Source of the DNA: Gemmatimonadota bacterium
GTDB lineage: Bacteria; Gemmatimonadota; Gemmatimonadetes; Longimicrobiales; Gaopeijiaceae
Direction of reading: 5' to 3'
Assembly: GCA_012267435.1 (NCBI GenBank)
Contig: JAAXGM010000013.1
Span: 1-64,000, forward strand
DNA: 64,000 nt
Shown piece by piece: positions 18,767-28,440 of this stretch. The position numbers and the translations under genes are program-made. Positions within the stretch are counted from its first letter, which is position 1; the number at the start of each line of letters is the position of its first letter. Under the pieces are notes generated by a model. The model made no database searches and was not told the origin of the DNA. It saw nothing but the letters and a program-made list of their open reading frames with translations.

Positions 18767-20167
18767 TCATCCTCCCAGATCCACCACTTGGATGTTGCGC
18801 CAACGCACCTTGATCCCGCCGCCATCGTGGATCTGGAGCGCGATCGAGCCCTCGGCTTCGCCGATCTTCTCGTCCTCGAAATCCACCATGCGCGTCCCGT
18901 TGAGCCAGGTCGTGACCCGGTCGCCCACCGACCGGACCCGCAGCGTGTTCCAGTCGCCCATCTCCAGCGCGGCGTCGAGCGCCGCATCGGGCCGCCCCAG
19001 CCATCCGCGCCCATAGGACTCGTAGATCCCGCCGGTGGAGAGTCCCGGCGGCGCCACCTCCGCCTGCCAGCCGCTCACGACCGTGCCCTCGACGCTGGAC
19101 CGGAAGAAGACACCGCTGTTGCCGTCCGCCTCCTGCTTGAAATCGACGGTCAGGTCGAAGTCTCCGAAGATCTGCTCCGTCGCCAGATAACCGTATTCGG
19201 CGTCAAGGCCGCTCTCACACACCAGTTCCCCGTTCTCGACATACCAGCGCTCGGTTCCGTGCACCCGCCAACCGTCGAGATCCTCGCCGTTGAAGAGCGA
19301 AACCGGCCCCAGCGGCAGGATCCTGATGTTCCGGTAGAAGACGTTGCGCCCGTGGTCCTGGAGCCCGATGGGGCCGGACGCCGCGCGCCCGTAGCGCGGA
19401 TGGGGCGCGAACTTGCTGGCGGCAACCAGCGCCTCCCACTCCCGCGAGCCCAGGTCGTACTCCACCGTCTTGACGCCGTTCAGCCAGTGCTCCACGTGGT
19501 CGTTCGCGATGCGGATGCGGCCCTCGTTCCACTCGCCGGGTCCGTGCAGGGTCTTCTGGCCCGCGGCGTGCAGGTCGTAGTTGTCGCCGGTGAGGTGGGT
19601 GCGCATGTCCATCGTGCCCATCTCGATGTACGCGGTGTCGTCGAGCACCTGGTACTCGGGCGCGTTGAACCAGATCTCGGCTCCCTCCTCCTCGATCACG
19701 CGGTAGAGGACGCCGCTGTTGGCCACCTCGGAGAGCATGAACTCGAACCTGAGGTCGAAGTCCGAGAAGGAGTCGGTGGTGACGATGTCGCCGCCCACGG
19801 GGACATCCGGATCCACGGCGGTCGCGCCGACGACCAGCATGCCGTCGATCACCGCCCATCCGGTGTCGGGGAAGGACTCGCGGTTGTAGCCGCGCCATCC
19901 CTCCGTGGTCTCGCCGTCGAAGAGGAGGCGCCAGCCGGCGGCGCGCTCGGCTTCGGTGAGGGTGTTGGGCGGTGCGGCCCGCCGCTCGCCAGGGGCGTCC
20001 ACGTCGGAGTCGGGGGCGGTCTGCCGCGGGGCGTCGGCGGCATCCGCGCACGCTGCGCACAGCGCCACCGCGAGAAGTCCGTTTACTCGCGACGCCACTC
20101 TTCCTCCGATCACCACGCCACGCCTCATCGTTTTACGCATTTTACGCATTTTGTGTATTTTCATCAT
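18767..20167 (-). CDS. Secreted double DUF1080 (3-keto-disaccharide hydrolase-type) protein
   Basis: Two LFDGET.EGW / LFNGEDLDGW concanavalin-like domains after a signal peptide. Confidence 0.85.
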   Translation of the reverse strand: MMKIHKMRKMRKTMRRGVVIGGRVASRVNGLLAVALCAACADAADAPRQTAPDSDVDAPGERRAAPPNTLTEAERAAGWRLLFDGETTEGWRGYNRESFPDTGWAVIDGMLVVGATAVDPDVPVGGDIVTTDSFSDFDLRFEFMLSEVANSGVLYRVIEEEGAEIWFNAPEYQVLDDTAYIEMGTMDMRTHLTGDNYDLHAAGQKTLHGPGEWNEGRIRIANDHVEHWLNGVKTVEYDLGSREWEALVAASKFAPHPRYGRAASGPIGLQDHGRNVFYRNIRILPLGPVSLFNGEDLDGWRVHGTERWYVENGELVCESGLDAEYGYLATEQIFGDFDLTVDFKQEADGNSGVFFRSSVEGTVVSGWQAEVAPPGLSTGGIYESYGRGWLGRPDAALDAALEMGDWNTLRVRSVGDRVTTWLNGTRMVDFEDEKIGEAEGSIALQIHDGGGIKVRWRNIQVVDLGG

Positions 20168-20221
20168 GTGAGTCCGCCTTGGCCCACCGGAGCCGGAGTG
20201 CGCCGGGCATGCCCCGCTGTC

Positions 20222-23200
20222 CTAAGGCACCGGATCCGGCAATCCATAGCTGACCAGCACGCGCTCGCGAGGCACGGGCCCGGAACGCGCGTCCGCCGCC
20301 ACCGGCGCGCCGGCCGCTTCGGCGGCCTCGCCCCGCAGGATGGATCGGATCCGCCCGGTCGCCCGGTCCAGGACGATGGCCACCGGCGACGCGCGCGTTT
20401 CCCGCTCGAGCGCCGTGGCGCCCTCCGGTCCGGAAAGCACGATGCGCTCCAGCGAGGCGACGCGATCCTCGGCGAACGGCAGGAGGAAGAGGAAGCTGCC
20501 GCCGCCCTCCGACACCACCTCCATGTCGAAGTCCAGCGCGAACGCGCTGCCGCCGTCCCCTTCAATGCCCTCGACGCGGTACGGGCCCGGGCGCGACGGC
20601 AGCTGTGCCGGGGCGTCGAGCGCGAACGCGGGGTCAAGGTGCAGCTCACCCTCCGCGCTCACGTGGCCCCACAGCAGCAGCCGGCTGCCCCGGGGTTCGT
20701 CCCGGGCGGCCAGGGCGCGTGAGCTCGTCTCCGTCCGAAGCCGGTACTCGAGCGCCTTCCTGAAGTTGTAGTCGCTGATCCATTGCGGATGGCAGTAGGA
20801 CATCAGGTCGTGCGTCGAGGAGTCCACCAGCTCCTCGGATCGGACGTCGTAGCCGAGGACGCCGATACTGCCGTCCGGATAGGGGTAGTCCGGATCGATC
20901 TGCCATGGATTCCCGCAGGGCGAGTGCGTGAGGCTCATGCCGTGACCCAGCTCGTGCGCGAAGACCTCGGCGTCGGGGACGCCGAGGGCGACCCGGCCCT
21001 CCACCAGGGCGATCCCTCGGATGCCTTCGTCTCCGTCGCGGTTCACCACCCCATACCAGTATCCGCTGCCGCCCTCGGTCTTCCGGACCAGTTCGATGTC
21101 CTCGAGGATGACGATCCATTCGGTGCCCCTCGAGGCATCCGGAGCCGAAGCGATGGTGAGCGGCTCGCGAACGGTCAGATCGAGTTCGCCGACCGGCAGC
21201 ACCGCCCGCATGAATTCCACCGGGGGATCGTCGGCGTCCCGGACCCACTCCAGCACATCGGCGTCCTCGCTGGATCCGGTAACCAGGGGCACGATCGTGA
21301 GCTCCAGGGGCGGCATCTCGCGCACGTCGAGGGGAAGCCGCACTTCATCCAGCGTCGCTCTGGGTATGGTGCTGTCGGGGTCGATCCGCACGGTCATCTC
21401 GACTCCGGGACGCAGGGCAGCCGCCGGAATCGCCGCCCGGTACCATTGGTCCAGCCGTCCCGGAAGGTTCTCGGCAAGGCCGCGGGACGACCCGAGCGCC
21501 ATCTCGGCCGCGTGGGCCTCCCGGCCATCCACGACGAACGCGGCACGAGCACTCGGCTTGAAGTCGTTGGCCCGGTCCGCGGTGGCCAGAACCCGCACAA
21601 GCCCGGGGCGCCCGGCGATGAGCGGAACCGCGCCTCCGACGCCCTGGGTGGCCTGCGACAGGTGCGCCTCCGCAACCGACACCGAGAAGATCCCGTCGCA
21701 GGTCGGCCCGGAGCGGGCCTTCACCGACTCGAGCCAGGTCTGGAACCATGCCACCTCGGGGGCGCAGACGCCGCTCTCGCTCCAGTTGAAGTCCGAAAGC
21801 GAGCGCAGGCGGGTCAGGATGCCGGGGAGTGCTCCTCCCAGTTCGTTGTTGGACAGGTCCAGGCGCTCCAGCCCGCCGAGCAGCGCGAGATCGCGCGGGA
21901 CCGGTCCTGAAAACGCGTTGCCCGAAAGGTCGAGGACTTCGAGTTCCGTCAGGTTCCCGAGGTCCGGGGGCAGATGGCGCGTGAGCGTGTTGCCCGCCAG
22001 GTCCAGATGCTTCAGGTCCAGGAAATCGCCCACCGCGGGGGGGAGCGTGCCCGCAAGACCGTTGTCGGGAAGCTCCAGCGCAGTGAGCAGACTGTCCTCC
22101 ACGGTCACGCCGAACCACGAAGCCACGGGTGCATCCCTCAGCCAGTTCGTGTTGTCGGTCCAGCCCGCACCGCCGGTCGCCTCGAAGAACGCGGTGAAGA
22201 TTTCGCGCGGCGGGAGGGTGCAGCCGGGGCCTCCCTGGTGGTTGAGGATGCTTTCCAGCCAGGACTGGAATACACGATCGCGCGGGGCGCACAGGCCGGT
22301 GGCCTGCCAATTGAAGTCGTCCAACGGGGCCCGCATGAGTTCGCGGGGAAGCGCCCCGGTGAGACCGGCGTTCCTGAACACCGAGAGGAACTCCAGGTTC
22401 GGCAGATTCCCGAGGTGGGGCGGAAGCGCGCCGGTCAACAGGTTGTTGCCCACCGCCAGGGATTCCAGGTTCGTCAGGCGGCCGAGTCGCGGCGGGATCA
22501 GGCCGAAGAGCCGGTTGGTCCCGAGACTCAGCCTGACCAGCCCGGTCATCCGGGTGACGCTCGTCGGTATGGGCCCGGTCAGAAAGTAGTTGCTGGCCAG
22601 ATCGAGGAATTCGAGGTCGGCCAGCTCATCCAGCCACGCGGGGATTCCTCCTTCGAACTGGTTGCCGGACAGATCCAGGTGGCGCAGCTGGCGGAGCTGT
22701 CGGAGTACCGAAGGAATCGGGCCGTCGAGCGAGTTGCAGGTCAGCGACAGGTATTCGAGCTGCGAGAGCCTGGCGAATGCCGACGGGACCGTGCCCGTGA
22801 ACTTATGCCCCCTGAGATCCAGCTCCTTGAGGTTGATCAGGTTCCCGAGTTGCGGCGGGAGCCGTCCCGAGAGCACATACCGCGGGCGCGGGGGCGTGAG
22901 CGTGAGATCGTAGCTCACCGCGAGGTTCAGGCTCTCGAGTCGGATCAGGTTGCCCAGCTCGGGCGGGAGCGTGCCCGTGAGCCGGTTTCGCGAGAGTGAC
23001 AGCGTCTTCAGATTCGCGAGCTTTCCCAGTTCGGGCGGGATTGTCCCGGACAGCTCGTGCAGATCGAGGGAGAGCGTCTCGAGGTTGGCCAGCTCGCCGA
23101 GTTCGGGCGGAATGGGCCCCGCCAACCGGTTGCCACCGTTCCGCAGGCCGGAGCTGAGCGGCGCGCCCACCGGGACGTCGGTCGCGAGGTCGGCTCCGTG

Positions 23201-24541
23201 TACCCGGCCCGCGCCGGAGTGCCTCACCCACGAGAGCCAATGGAGGCTTTCGCCTTCGCCCGCGGAGCCGGACCAGCCGATGTCTCTTCCGTTCCGCGCA
23301 CTTGACTCGGGAGGACTGGACGGCCGGTAGCACCAGGTCCGGGGGCTCGACGCGGCGTCGAGCCGGAGCTCCCTGAGCGCATCGAGCCGGCCGAGTTCGG
23401 GCGGGATACGCCCTTCCAGATTGTTGGCGACCAGGTTGAGCCCGACGACCCGTCCCTCAACGTCGGTATCGACCCCGTGCCACTCCTCCAGCGGCGCGTC
23501 GCCGAGCCAGTTGCGGTTGTTCCTCCAGAAGCGGCCTTCCGTCGCATCGTACACGGCTTCCAGGATCGCGCGGTCCTTGGCGGCGCCCGCGAGCAGACTC
23601 ACCGTCACCGCCGCGCTCCCCGAGACCGCTGCGGTCGTGGCCGTCACCACTCCGGTCCCTTCGCGTACCGCGGTCACCAGGCCCGAGGCGCTCACGCGCG
23701 CCGCCCCGCGGTCGTTCGACCACTCGAATTCGGTGTCGGACACCTCCACCCCGTTCGCGTCCAGCGCTCTGGCGTCGAGCTGGGCCGTGGTGCCGATGGA
23801 GAAGAGCGTCACCCAGCCGGGCAACACCCGAACTTCCGCCACGGCCTGTTCCACGTTCACCGTCGCGCCGCCCGACACCGTCCCGGTCGTGGCCGTCACC
23901 ACCGCGCTCCCGTTCCTCACCGCCGTCACCAAGCCGTCCTTGTCCACCGCAGCCACCGAGTCGTCGCTCGACCACTCGAACACGTACGTCCCCGGCACCG
24001 CGCGACCTTGCGAGTCGAGCGCCTCGGCCCTCAGCCGCACCGTGTCCGCGATCGCCACCAGCGTCGCCGAGTCGGGCGACACCCGCACCTGCGACACCGT
24101 CTGCTCGACGGTCACGGTCGCGACCCCCGTCGCCGCGCCGCTCGCGGCCGTCACCACCGCGCTCCCGTTCCCCACCGCCGTCACCAGGCCAAAACCGTCC
24201 ACCCGCACCACCGACGCGTCGGTGGACGTGTACCCGATCGGGACCCCGGTCATCGCCTCACCGTTCTGATTGCGCACCGTGGCGGCGAGTCGAATCGTGT
24301 CGCCCAGCGCGGCGAGCGTCACCGACGAGGGTTCCAGGGCGACGGTCGTGGCGACCAGCCCGGGCGAGGGAGGGGGAGCCAGTACCGCGGGCGCTTCGTC
24401 TCCGCAGTTGACGACCAGGCACAGGACGGCTGCCAAGGAGAGGATACTCGAGCGGCGGCGGTTCGCGGCCAGGGCCGTCCCCTTCACCGATTCGAGCCTG
24501 GACCGACGGCCCGCGGCGCGGGTCGCCGGAGCGACGCCCAT
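20222..24541 (-). CDS. Lipoprotein with three Big_2 domains, plant-type LRRs and a C-terminal HExxHxxxxxH metalloprotease
   Basis: ATG at 24541 (TGATG overlap with upstream gene); lipobox AVLCLVVNCGDE; LRRs GxIPPELGxLxNLxxLxLxxN; HELGHGMSLTHSPCGNP and Met-turn-like DLMSYCHP. Confidence 0.85.
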   Translation of the reverse strand: MGVAPATRAAGRRSRLESVKGTALAANRRRSSILSLAAVLCLVVNCGDEAPAVLAPPPSPGLVATTVALEPSSVTLAALGDTIRLAATVRNQNGEAMTGVPIGYTSTDASVVRVDGFGLVTAVGNGSAVVTAASGAATGVATVTVEQTVSQVRVSPDSATLVAIADTVRLRAEALDSQGRAVPGTYVFEWSSDDSVAAVDKDGLVTAVRNGSAVVTATTGTVSGGATVNVEQAVAEVRVLPGWVTLFSIGTTAQLDARALDANGVEVSDTEFEWSNDRGAARVSASGLVTAVREGTGVVTATTAAVSGSAAVTVSLLAGAAKDRAILEAVYDATEGRFWRNNRNWLGDAPLEEWHGVDTDVEGRVVGLNLVANNLEGRIPPELGRLDALRELRLDAASSPRTWCYRPSSPPESSARNGRDIGWSGSAGEGESLHWLSWVRHSGAGRVHGADLATDVPVGAPLSSGLRNGGNRLAGPIPPELGELANLETLSLDLHELSGTIPPELGKLANLKTLSLSRNRLTGTLPPELGNLIRLESLNLAVSYDLTLTPPRPRYVLSGRLPPQLGNLINLKELDLRGHKFTGTVPSAFARLSQLEYLSLTCNSLDGPIPSVLRQLRQLRHLDLSGNQFEGGIPAWLDELADLEFLDLASNYFLTGPIPTSVTRMTGLVRLSLGTNRLFGLIPPRLGRLTNLESLAVGNNLLTGALPPHLGNLPNLEFLSVFRNAGLTGALPRELMRAPLDDFNWQATGLCAPRDRVFQSWLESILNHQGGPGCTLPPREIFTAFFEATGGAGWTDNTNWLRDAPVASWFGVTVEDSLLTALELPDNGLAGTLPPAVGDFLDLKHLDLAGNTLTRHLPPDLGNLTELEVLDLSGNAFSGPVPRDLALLGGLERLDLSNNELGGALPGILTRLRSLSDFNWSESGVCAPEVAWFQTWLESVKARSGPTCDGIFSVSVAEAHLSQATQGVGGAVPLIAGRPGLVRVLATADRANDFKPSARAAFVVDGREAHAAEMALGSSRGLAENLPGRLDQWYRAAIPAAALRPGVEMTVRIDPDSTIPRATLDEVRLPLDVREMPPLELTIVPLVTGSSEDADVLEWVRDADDPPVEFMRAVLPVGELDLTVREPLTIASAPDASRGTEWIVILEDIELVRKTEGGSGYWYGVVNRDGDEGIRGIALVEGRVALGVPDAEVFAHELGHGMSLTHSPCGNPWQIDPDYPYPDGSIGVLGYDVRSEELVDSSTHDLMSYCHPQWISDYNFRKALEYRLRTETSSRALAARDEPRGSRLLLWGHVSAEGELHLDPAFALDAPAQLPSRPGPYRVEGIEGDGGSAFALDFDMEVVSEGGGSFLFLLPFAEDRVASLERIVLSGPEGATALERETRASPVAIVLDRATGRIRSILRGEAAEAAGAPVAADARSGPVPRERVLVSYGLPDPVP
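23580..24340 (-). repeat. Three tandem Big_2-domain coding repeats (~255-260 bp period)
   Basis: Repeated blocks such as ggccgtcaccaccgcgctcccgttccccaccgccgtcaccagg near 24150, 23895 and 23640. Confidence 0.75.
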
Positions 24542-25980
24542 CAGATGAGCCTCATCGCGTCGGGATCCCAGCGCACGATCCGGTCCTCGAAATAGCTGAG
24601 GTTGCAGGCCAGCGCCGGAGCCGCGGCGCGCAGGCCGAAGACCGCATCCTCGATGACCGGCGGGCCCCCGCGGATCGCCTGGAAGAAGTTGAAGAAGTGA
24701 TCGACGTGCGCGCCCCGGTAGCCGCGCTCGACCTCGTAGCGGGCCTCCGCGGGCGGAAGCATGCGCGCGCGCGCGGGGAGACCGCCCTCGTCGGCGGCCG
24801 CTTCGGCCATCTTCTCCTGCGAGAAGGCGTCCATGGGGTCGACCGCGACGTTCTTGCGCAGCACCACCTCGGTCCAGGTCACGTCCATGGCGCCCTCGCT
24901 TCCCACCAGCCGCAGGAAGGTGCTGCCCGAGGTGCCATCCACGAAGTTGACGCGCAGCGAGAGATTGAACCCCGGATGCGCGTCCGTCTCGGGATAGTCG
25001 AAGACGCCGAGGAGGACGTCCGGCACCTCCCGCCCGTCCTTCCAGTGGCGCAGGCCGCCCGCGGCCTGGATGCGCGTGGGTCCGCGCGAACCGACCACGA
25101 AATGAAGGCTCGAGAAGAGATGGACGAAGAGGTCGCCGGCCACACCCGTGCCATAGTCGCGATAGTTGCGCCAGCGGAAGACCCGCAGGGGGTCGTATGG
25201 ACGTTCGGGGGCCGGACCCAGGAAGCGCTCCCAGTCGACGCTCTCCTCCGAGGCTTCGGGCGGGATCGGGTACTGCCATGCCCCGATGGGATCGTTTCGC
25301 GCCCAGAAGCCCTCCGCGTAGTTGAGCTGCCCGATGGCGCCCTGCTCGTACAGCTCCTTCGCCTTCTCGTTGCCGAGCGAACTCATCCCCTGGCTGCCCA
25401 CCTGGAATACGCGTCCCGATTCCTCCTGGGCACGGATCAGATCGTGGCCTTCGGCAATGTCGTGCACCATCGGCTTCTCGCAGTAGACCGCCTTCCCCGC
25501 CCTGAGCGCGTCAATCGAGATCGGCTGATGCCAGTGATCCGGCGTGCCCACGATGACCGCGTCGATGTCGTCGCGGGCGAGGATTTCCCGGTAGTCGCGG
25601 GTGGTGGGGATGTCGCCGTGGCGCTCGCGGGCGGCGTCGAGGCGGCCGTCGAAGATGTCGCACGCGGCCACGAGTTCGACGCCGGGGATGCGCAGCGCGG
25701 TGTCCGCGTCGGCCATGCCCATCCCACCCGCGCCGATGACGGCCAGGCCGACGCGGTCGGATGGTGCGACCCGGCCGGAGCGGGCATCGCCCGCGGACGT
25801 GGGCCCGTACCGCCGGGACATCGGGTGAACGGTGCGCGCTTCCTCCGCTGCCAGCAGGGTCGGCAGGCCCGCGGCCACCACCGATCCGGCCGCGACCGAC
25901 TTCACGAAGTTCCGGCGGCTGCGGTCGGAGGATTCGGGTCTCGATTGGGGCCCGGGCCTCGATTTTCCTGTTTCGATCAT
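24541..25980 (-). CDS. Tat-exported Gfo/Idh/MocA-family oxidoreductase
   Basis: SRRNFVKSVAAGSVVAAGLP Tat signal; VGLAVIGAGGMGMADA Rossmann motif; GKAVYCEKPMVHDI. Confidence 0.9.
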   Translation of the reverse strand: MIETGKSRPGPQSRPESSDRSRRNFVKSVAAGSVVAAGLPTLLAAEEARTVHPMSRRYGPTSAGDARSGRVAPSDRVGLAVIGAGGMGMADADTALRIPGVELVAACDIFDGRLDAARERHGDIPTTRDYREILARDDIDAVIVGTPDHWHQPISIDALRAGKAVYCEKPMVHDIAEGHDLIRAQEESGRVFQVGSQGMSSLGNEKAKELYEQGAIGQLNYAEGFWARNDPIGAWQYPIPPEASEESVDWERFLGPAPERPYDPLRVFRWRNYRDYGTGVAGDLFVHLFSSLHFVVGSRGPTRIQAAGGLRHWKDGREVPDVLLGVFDYPETDAHPGFNLSLRVNFVDGTSGSTFLRLVGSEGAMDVTWTEVVLRKNVAVDPMDAFSQEKMAEAAADEGGLPARARMLPPAEARYEVERGYRGAHVDHFFNFFQAIRGGPPVIEDAVFGLRAAAPALACNLSYFEDRIVRWDPDAMRLI

Positions 25981-26238
25981 GGTGAGAACGCGTGTGGAAG
26001 TCCGTGTGATACCGCTGCTCGCCAACGCTGGCGTCCGACAACCTAATTGCACGCCGATCCGGTCAGCAAAGGTTGGGGCCGTCGTTGGCGTTGCCGGGCC
26101 AATGCGATGCGGGAGCCGCCTCCCTCCGCGCACATGACAGAGCCGGCATCCCGGCCGACTCTGAACATTCCCGCTCGACAATAGTACCTGCCAACGGCTA
26201 TCGAAATCACCTAAAGCCCCTTCAACAGGAGCCGATAC

Positions 26239-27177
26239 GTGAACGAAACAGCAGTCCGGCTGTCGGGCGTCACCAAGTCGTTCGGGGCGCACACCGCGGT
26301 TTCCGACTTCGATCTCGACATCCCTCGAGGCGCCATCCTTGGGTTGCTGGGCCCGAACGGGTCGGGCAAGACGACGACGATCCGCATGATCATGGCCATC
26401 CTCCTGCCGGATGAGGGCTCCGTCGAACTGCTCGGCGGCTCACCCGACATGAAGCGCAGGAGCAGAGTGGGGTATCTCCCCGAGGAACGGGGCGTCTACC
26501 CGAAGATGAAGGTGATCGAACAGCTCGTCTTCCTCGGTGAACTTCGGGGTCTGGCGCGGCGCGATGCCGAGCGGCGGGCGGCAGGGTGGCTGGATCGGCT
26601 GGGTCTCGAGGGCTGGGCGGCCAGGAGAGTGCAGGATCTCTCGAAGGGGATGCAGCAGAAGGTCCAGTTCATCGGGACGATCCTTCACGACCCGGATCTC
26701 CTCATTCTCGACGAGCCCTTCAGCGGGCTTGACCCGATCAACCAGGACGTGCTGGAGTCGATCGTCCGCGAGGAGAGGGCACGCGGCAAGACCATCCTCT
26801 TCTCCACCCACCTCATGGAACAGGCGGAGCGGCTGTGCGACCGCGTCTGCATGATCTCCAGGTCCCGCAAGGTGCTCGACGGCGACCTCAGGGAGCTCAA
26901 GCGGCGGGAGAGAACCGGCGCGATGGCCGTCGAATTCGAAGGCGATCCCGGCTGGCTCACCCGGGCAGGCGTCGTCGATGCCGAGAAAGTGGACGGCGCC
27001 TGGCACATTCCGCCGAGTCGGATCTCCCACCACGAGCTGCTCGGCGCCGCCCTGCGCGAAGGGGTGAACCTGAGCCGCTTCGAGGTGCTTGAGCCCCGCC
27101 TGCACGAAATCTTCGTGCGCCGCGCAGGGGAGGAATCGACCGAACCGGCGATGCGGCCGAAGGGAGGCGCGCGGTGA
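26239..27177 (+). CDS. ABC transporter ATP-binding protein (NatA-like)
   Basis: Walker A LGPNGSGKTTTIRM, signature DLSKGMQQKVQFI, Walker B DLLILDEPFSGLDP. Confidence 0.95.
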   Translation: MNETAVRLSGVTKSFGAHTAVSDFDLDIPRGAILGLLGPNGSGKTTTIRMIMAILLPDEGSVELLGGSPDMKRRSRVGYLPEERGVYPKMKVIEQLVFLGELRGLARRDAERRAAGWLDRLGLEGWAARRVQDLSKGMQQKVQFIGTILHDPDLLILDEPFSGLDPINQDVLESIVREERARGKTILFSTHLMEQAERLCDRVCMISRSRKVLDGDLRELKRRERTGAMAVEFEGDPGWLTRAGVVDAEKVDGAWHIPPSRISHHELLGAALREGVNLSRFEVLEPRLHEIFVRRAGEESTEPAMRPKGGAR

Positions 27178-28433
27178 GGCAGGTCTGGGTGGTGCTGCGG
27201 CGGGAATACCTGGAGCGGGTCAGGACGAAGGGATTCATCATCGGCACGATCGCCCTTCCGCTCTTCATGATCGGGATAATGGGGCTCAACGTCTTTATTG
27301 CGGTACGGGCCGCGGGCTCCGACCGGGAACTGGCCTTGGTGGACTTCACGGGAAGCATCGGCGAGGAAGTGGCCGAGCGGCTCGACGGACTGGGCTACGA
27401 CGTCGAGGTAGTGGGCCGGGAGGCCAGCCTGGAAGAGCTGGATCGTCAGGTCATCGACGACGAACTGGAAGCCTACCTGGTGCTCGACGACCTCACGCTT
27501 TCGGAGGGGGTGTTCGCCTACCATGGCAAGGATTCGCCGGGCAGGACGCGGGTGGCCCTCTTCGAGTCCGCGGTGAACGATGTCGCGCTCGAAAGCTACT
27601 TGGCGACGACCGGTGCCGGGGAAGGCCTGCGGTCGCTCATCGAAGGCGGACGGCTGGAATTCGAGTCGGTGGTCGAAGTGGAAGACCAGGCGGAGGCCGA
27701 GGCGGCCCGGGTGTCGGGGATGGCCTTCGGCTTCGGAGGAGCCTTCTTCCTGTACATGGCCATGCTGCTCTACGGGGCCTTCGTGCTCCGGTCCGTCCTC
27801 GACGAGAAGCGGAACCGGGTGGTGGAGGTGGTGATCTCGTCGGTTACTCCGTGGCGGCTCCTGCTGGGCAAGGTGCTCGGAGTGGGGTCGATGGGGCTGA
27901 CCCAGATGGCGATCTGGGCGACGTGCGCGGGCATCCTGCTCCTCGTCGCTGCGCCGATGATAGCGGCCCGGATCCCGGGCGCGGACCTCGCCCTCTTCGC
28001 GCAGGCCCTGCCGGGGCCGGGCGTTCTGCCGCTCCTCATCGTCTTCTTCCTTCTCGGCTACTTCCTCTATGCGTCCCTGTTCGCCGCGGTCGGGGCCATG
28101 TGCGCCACGGAGGAGGAGGCCGGCCACGCCCAGTTCCCGGTGATCATGCTGCTCATCATCCCGTTGATCCTGCAGTCGGCCACTCTCGGGGGAGGCACGA
28201 TGCCGTGGATGGACTGGGTGGCGCTCTTTCCGTTCTTCAGCCCGATCATGATGTTCCCGCGGGCATTGCAGGGAGCGGTGCCCTGGTGGATGACCGGGCT
28301 GTCGCTCGTCTTCATGGCCGGCGCAGTGGTGGGCACGTCGTGGGTGGCCGGGAGGATCTATCGTGTCGGGATTCTCATGCAGGGGAAGCGGCCCACGCTG
28401 CGCGAGCTGGCGAGGTGGGTGAAGGAGGCCTGA
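27174..28433 (+). CDS. ABC-2 family permease (NatB-like)
   Basis: GTG start overlapping ATPase stop; DEKRNRVVEVVISSVTPWRLLLGKVLGVG typical ABC-2 motif. Confidence 0.9.
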   Translation: MRQVWVVLRREYLERVRTKGFIIGTIALPLFMIGIMGLNVFIAVRAAGSDRELALVDFTGSIGEEVAERLDGLGYDVEVVGREASLEELDRQVIDDELEAYLVLDDLTLSEGVFAYHGKDSPGRTRVALFESAVNDVALESYLATTGAGEGLRSLIEGGRLEFESVVEVEDQAEAEAARVSGMAFGFGGAFFLYMAMLLYGAFVLRSVLDEKRNRVVEVVISSVTPWRLLLGKVLGVGSMGLTQMAIWATCAGILLLVAAPMIAARIPGADLALFAQALPGPGVLPLLIVFFLLGYFLYASLFAAVGAMCATEEEAGHAQFPVIMLLIIPLILQSATLGGGTMPWMDWVALFPFFSPIMMFPRALQGAVPWWMTGLSLVFMAGAVVGTSWVAGRIYRVGILMQGKRPTLRELARWVKEA

Positions 28434-28440
28434 CCGGGGT

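Noticed and set aside
16419-20722. Long overlapping ORFs (e.g. 17942..20722 +, 16419..17621 +, 16780..17763 -)
   Set aside because: High-GC shadow frames: compositionally Arg/Pro/Ala-rich, no domain signal, overlapping well supported genes on other frames.
22300-23110. Possible tandem DNA repeat/CRISPR-like periodicity
   Set aside because: Periodicity (~72 bp) is explained by leucine-rich-repeat coding sequence, with no identical repeats or unique spacers.
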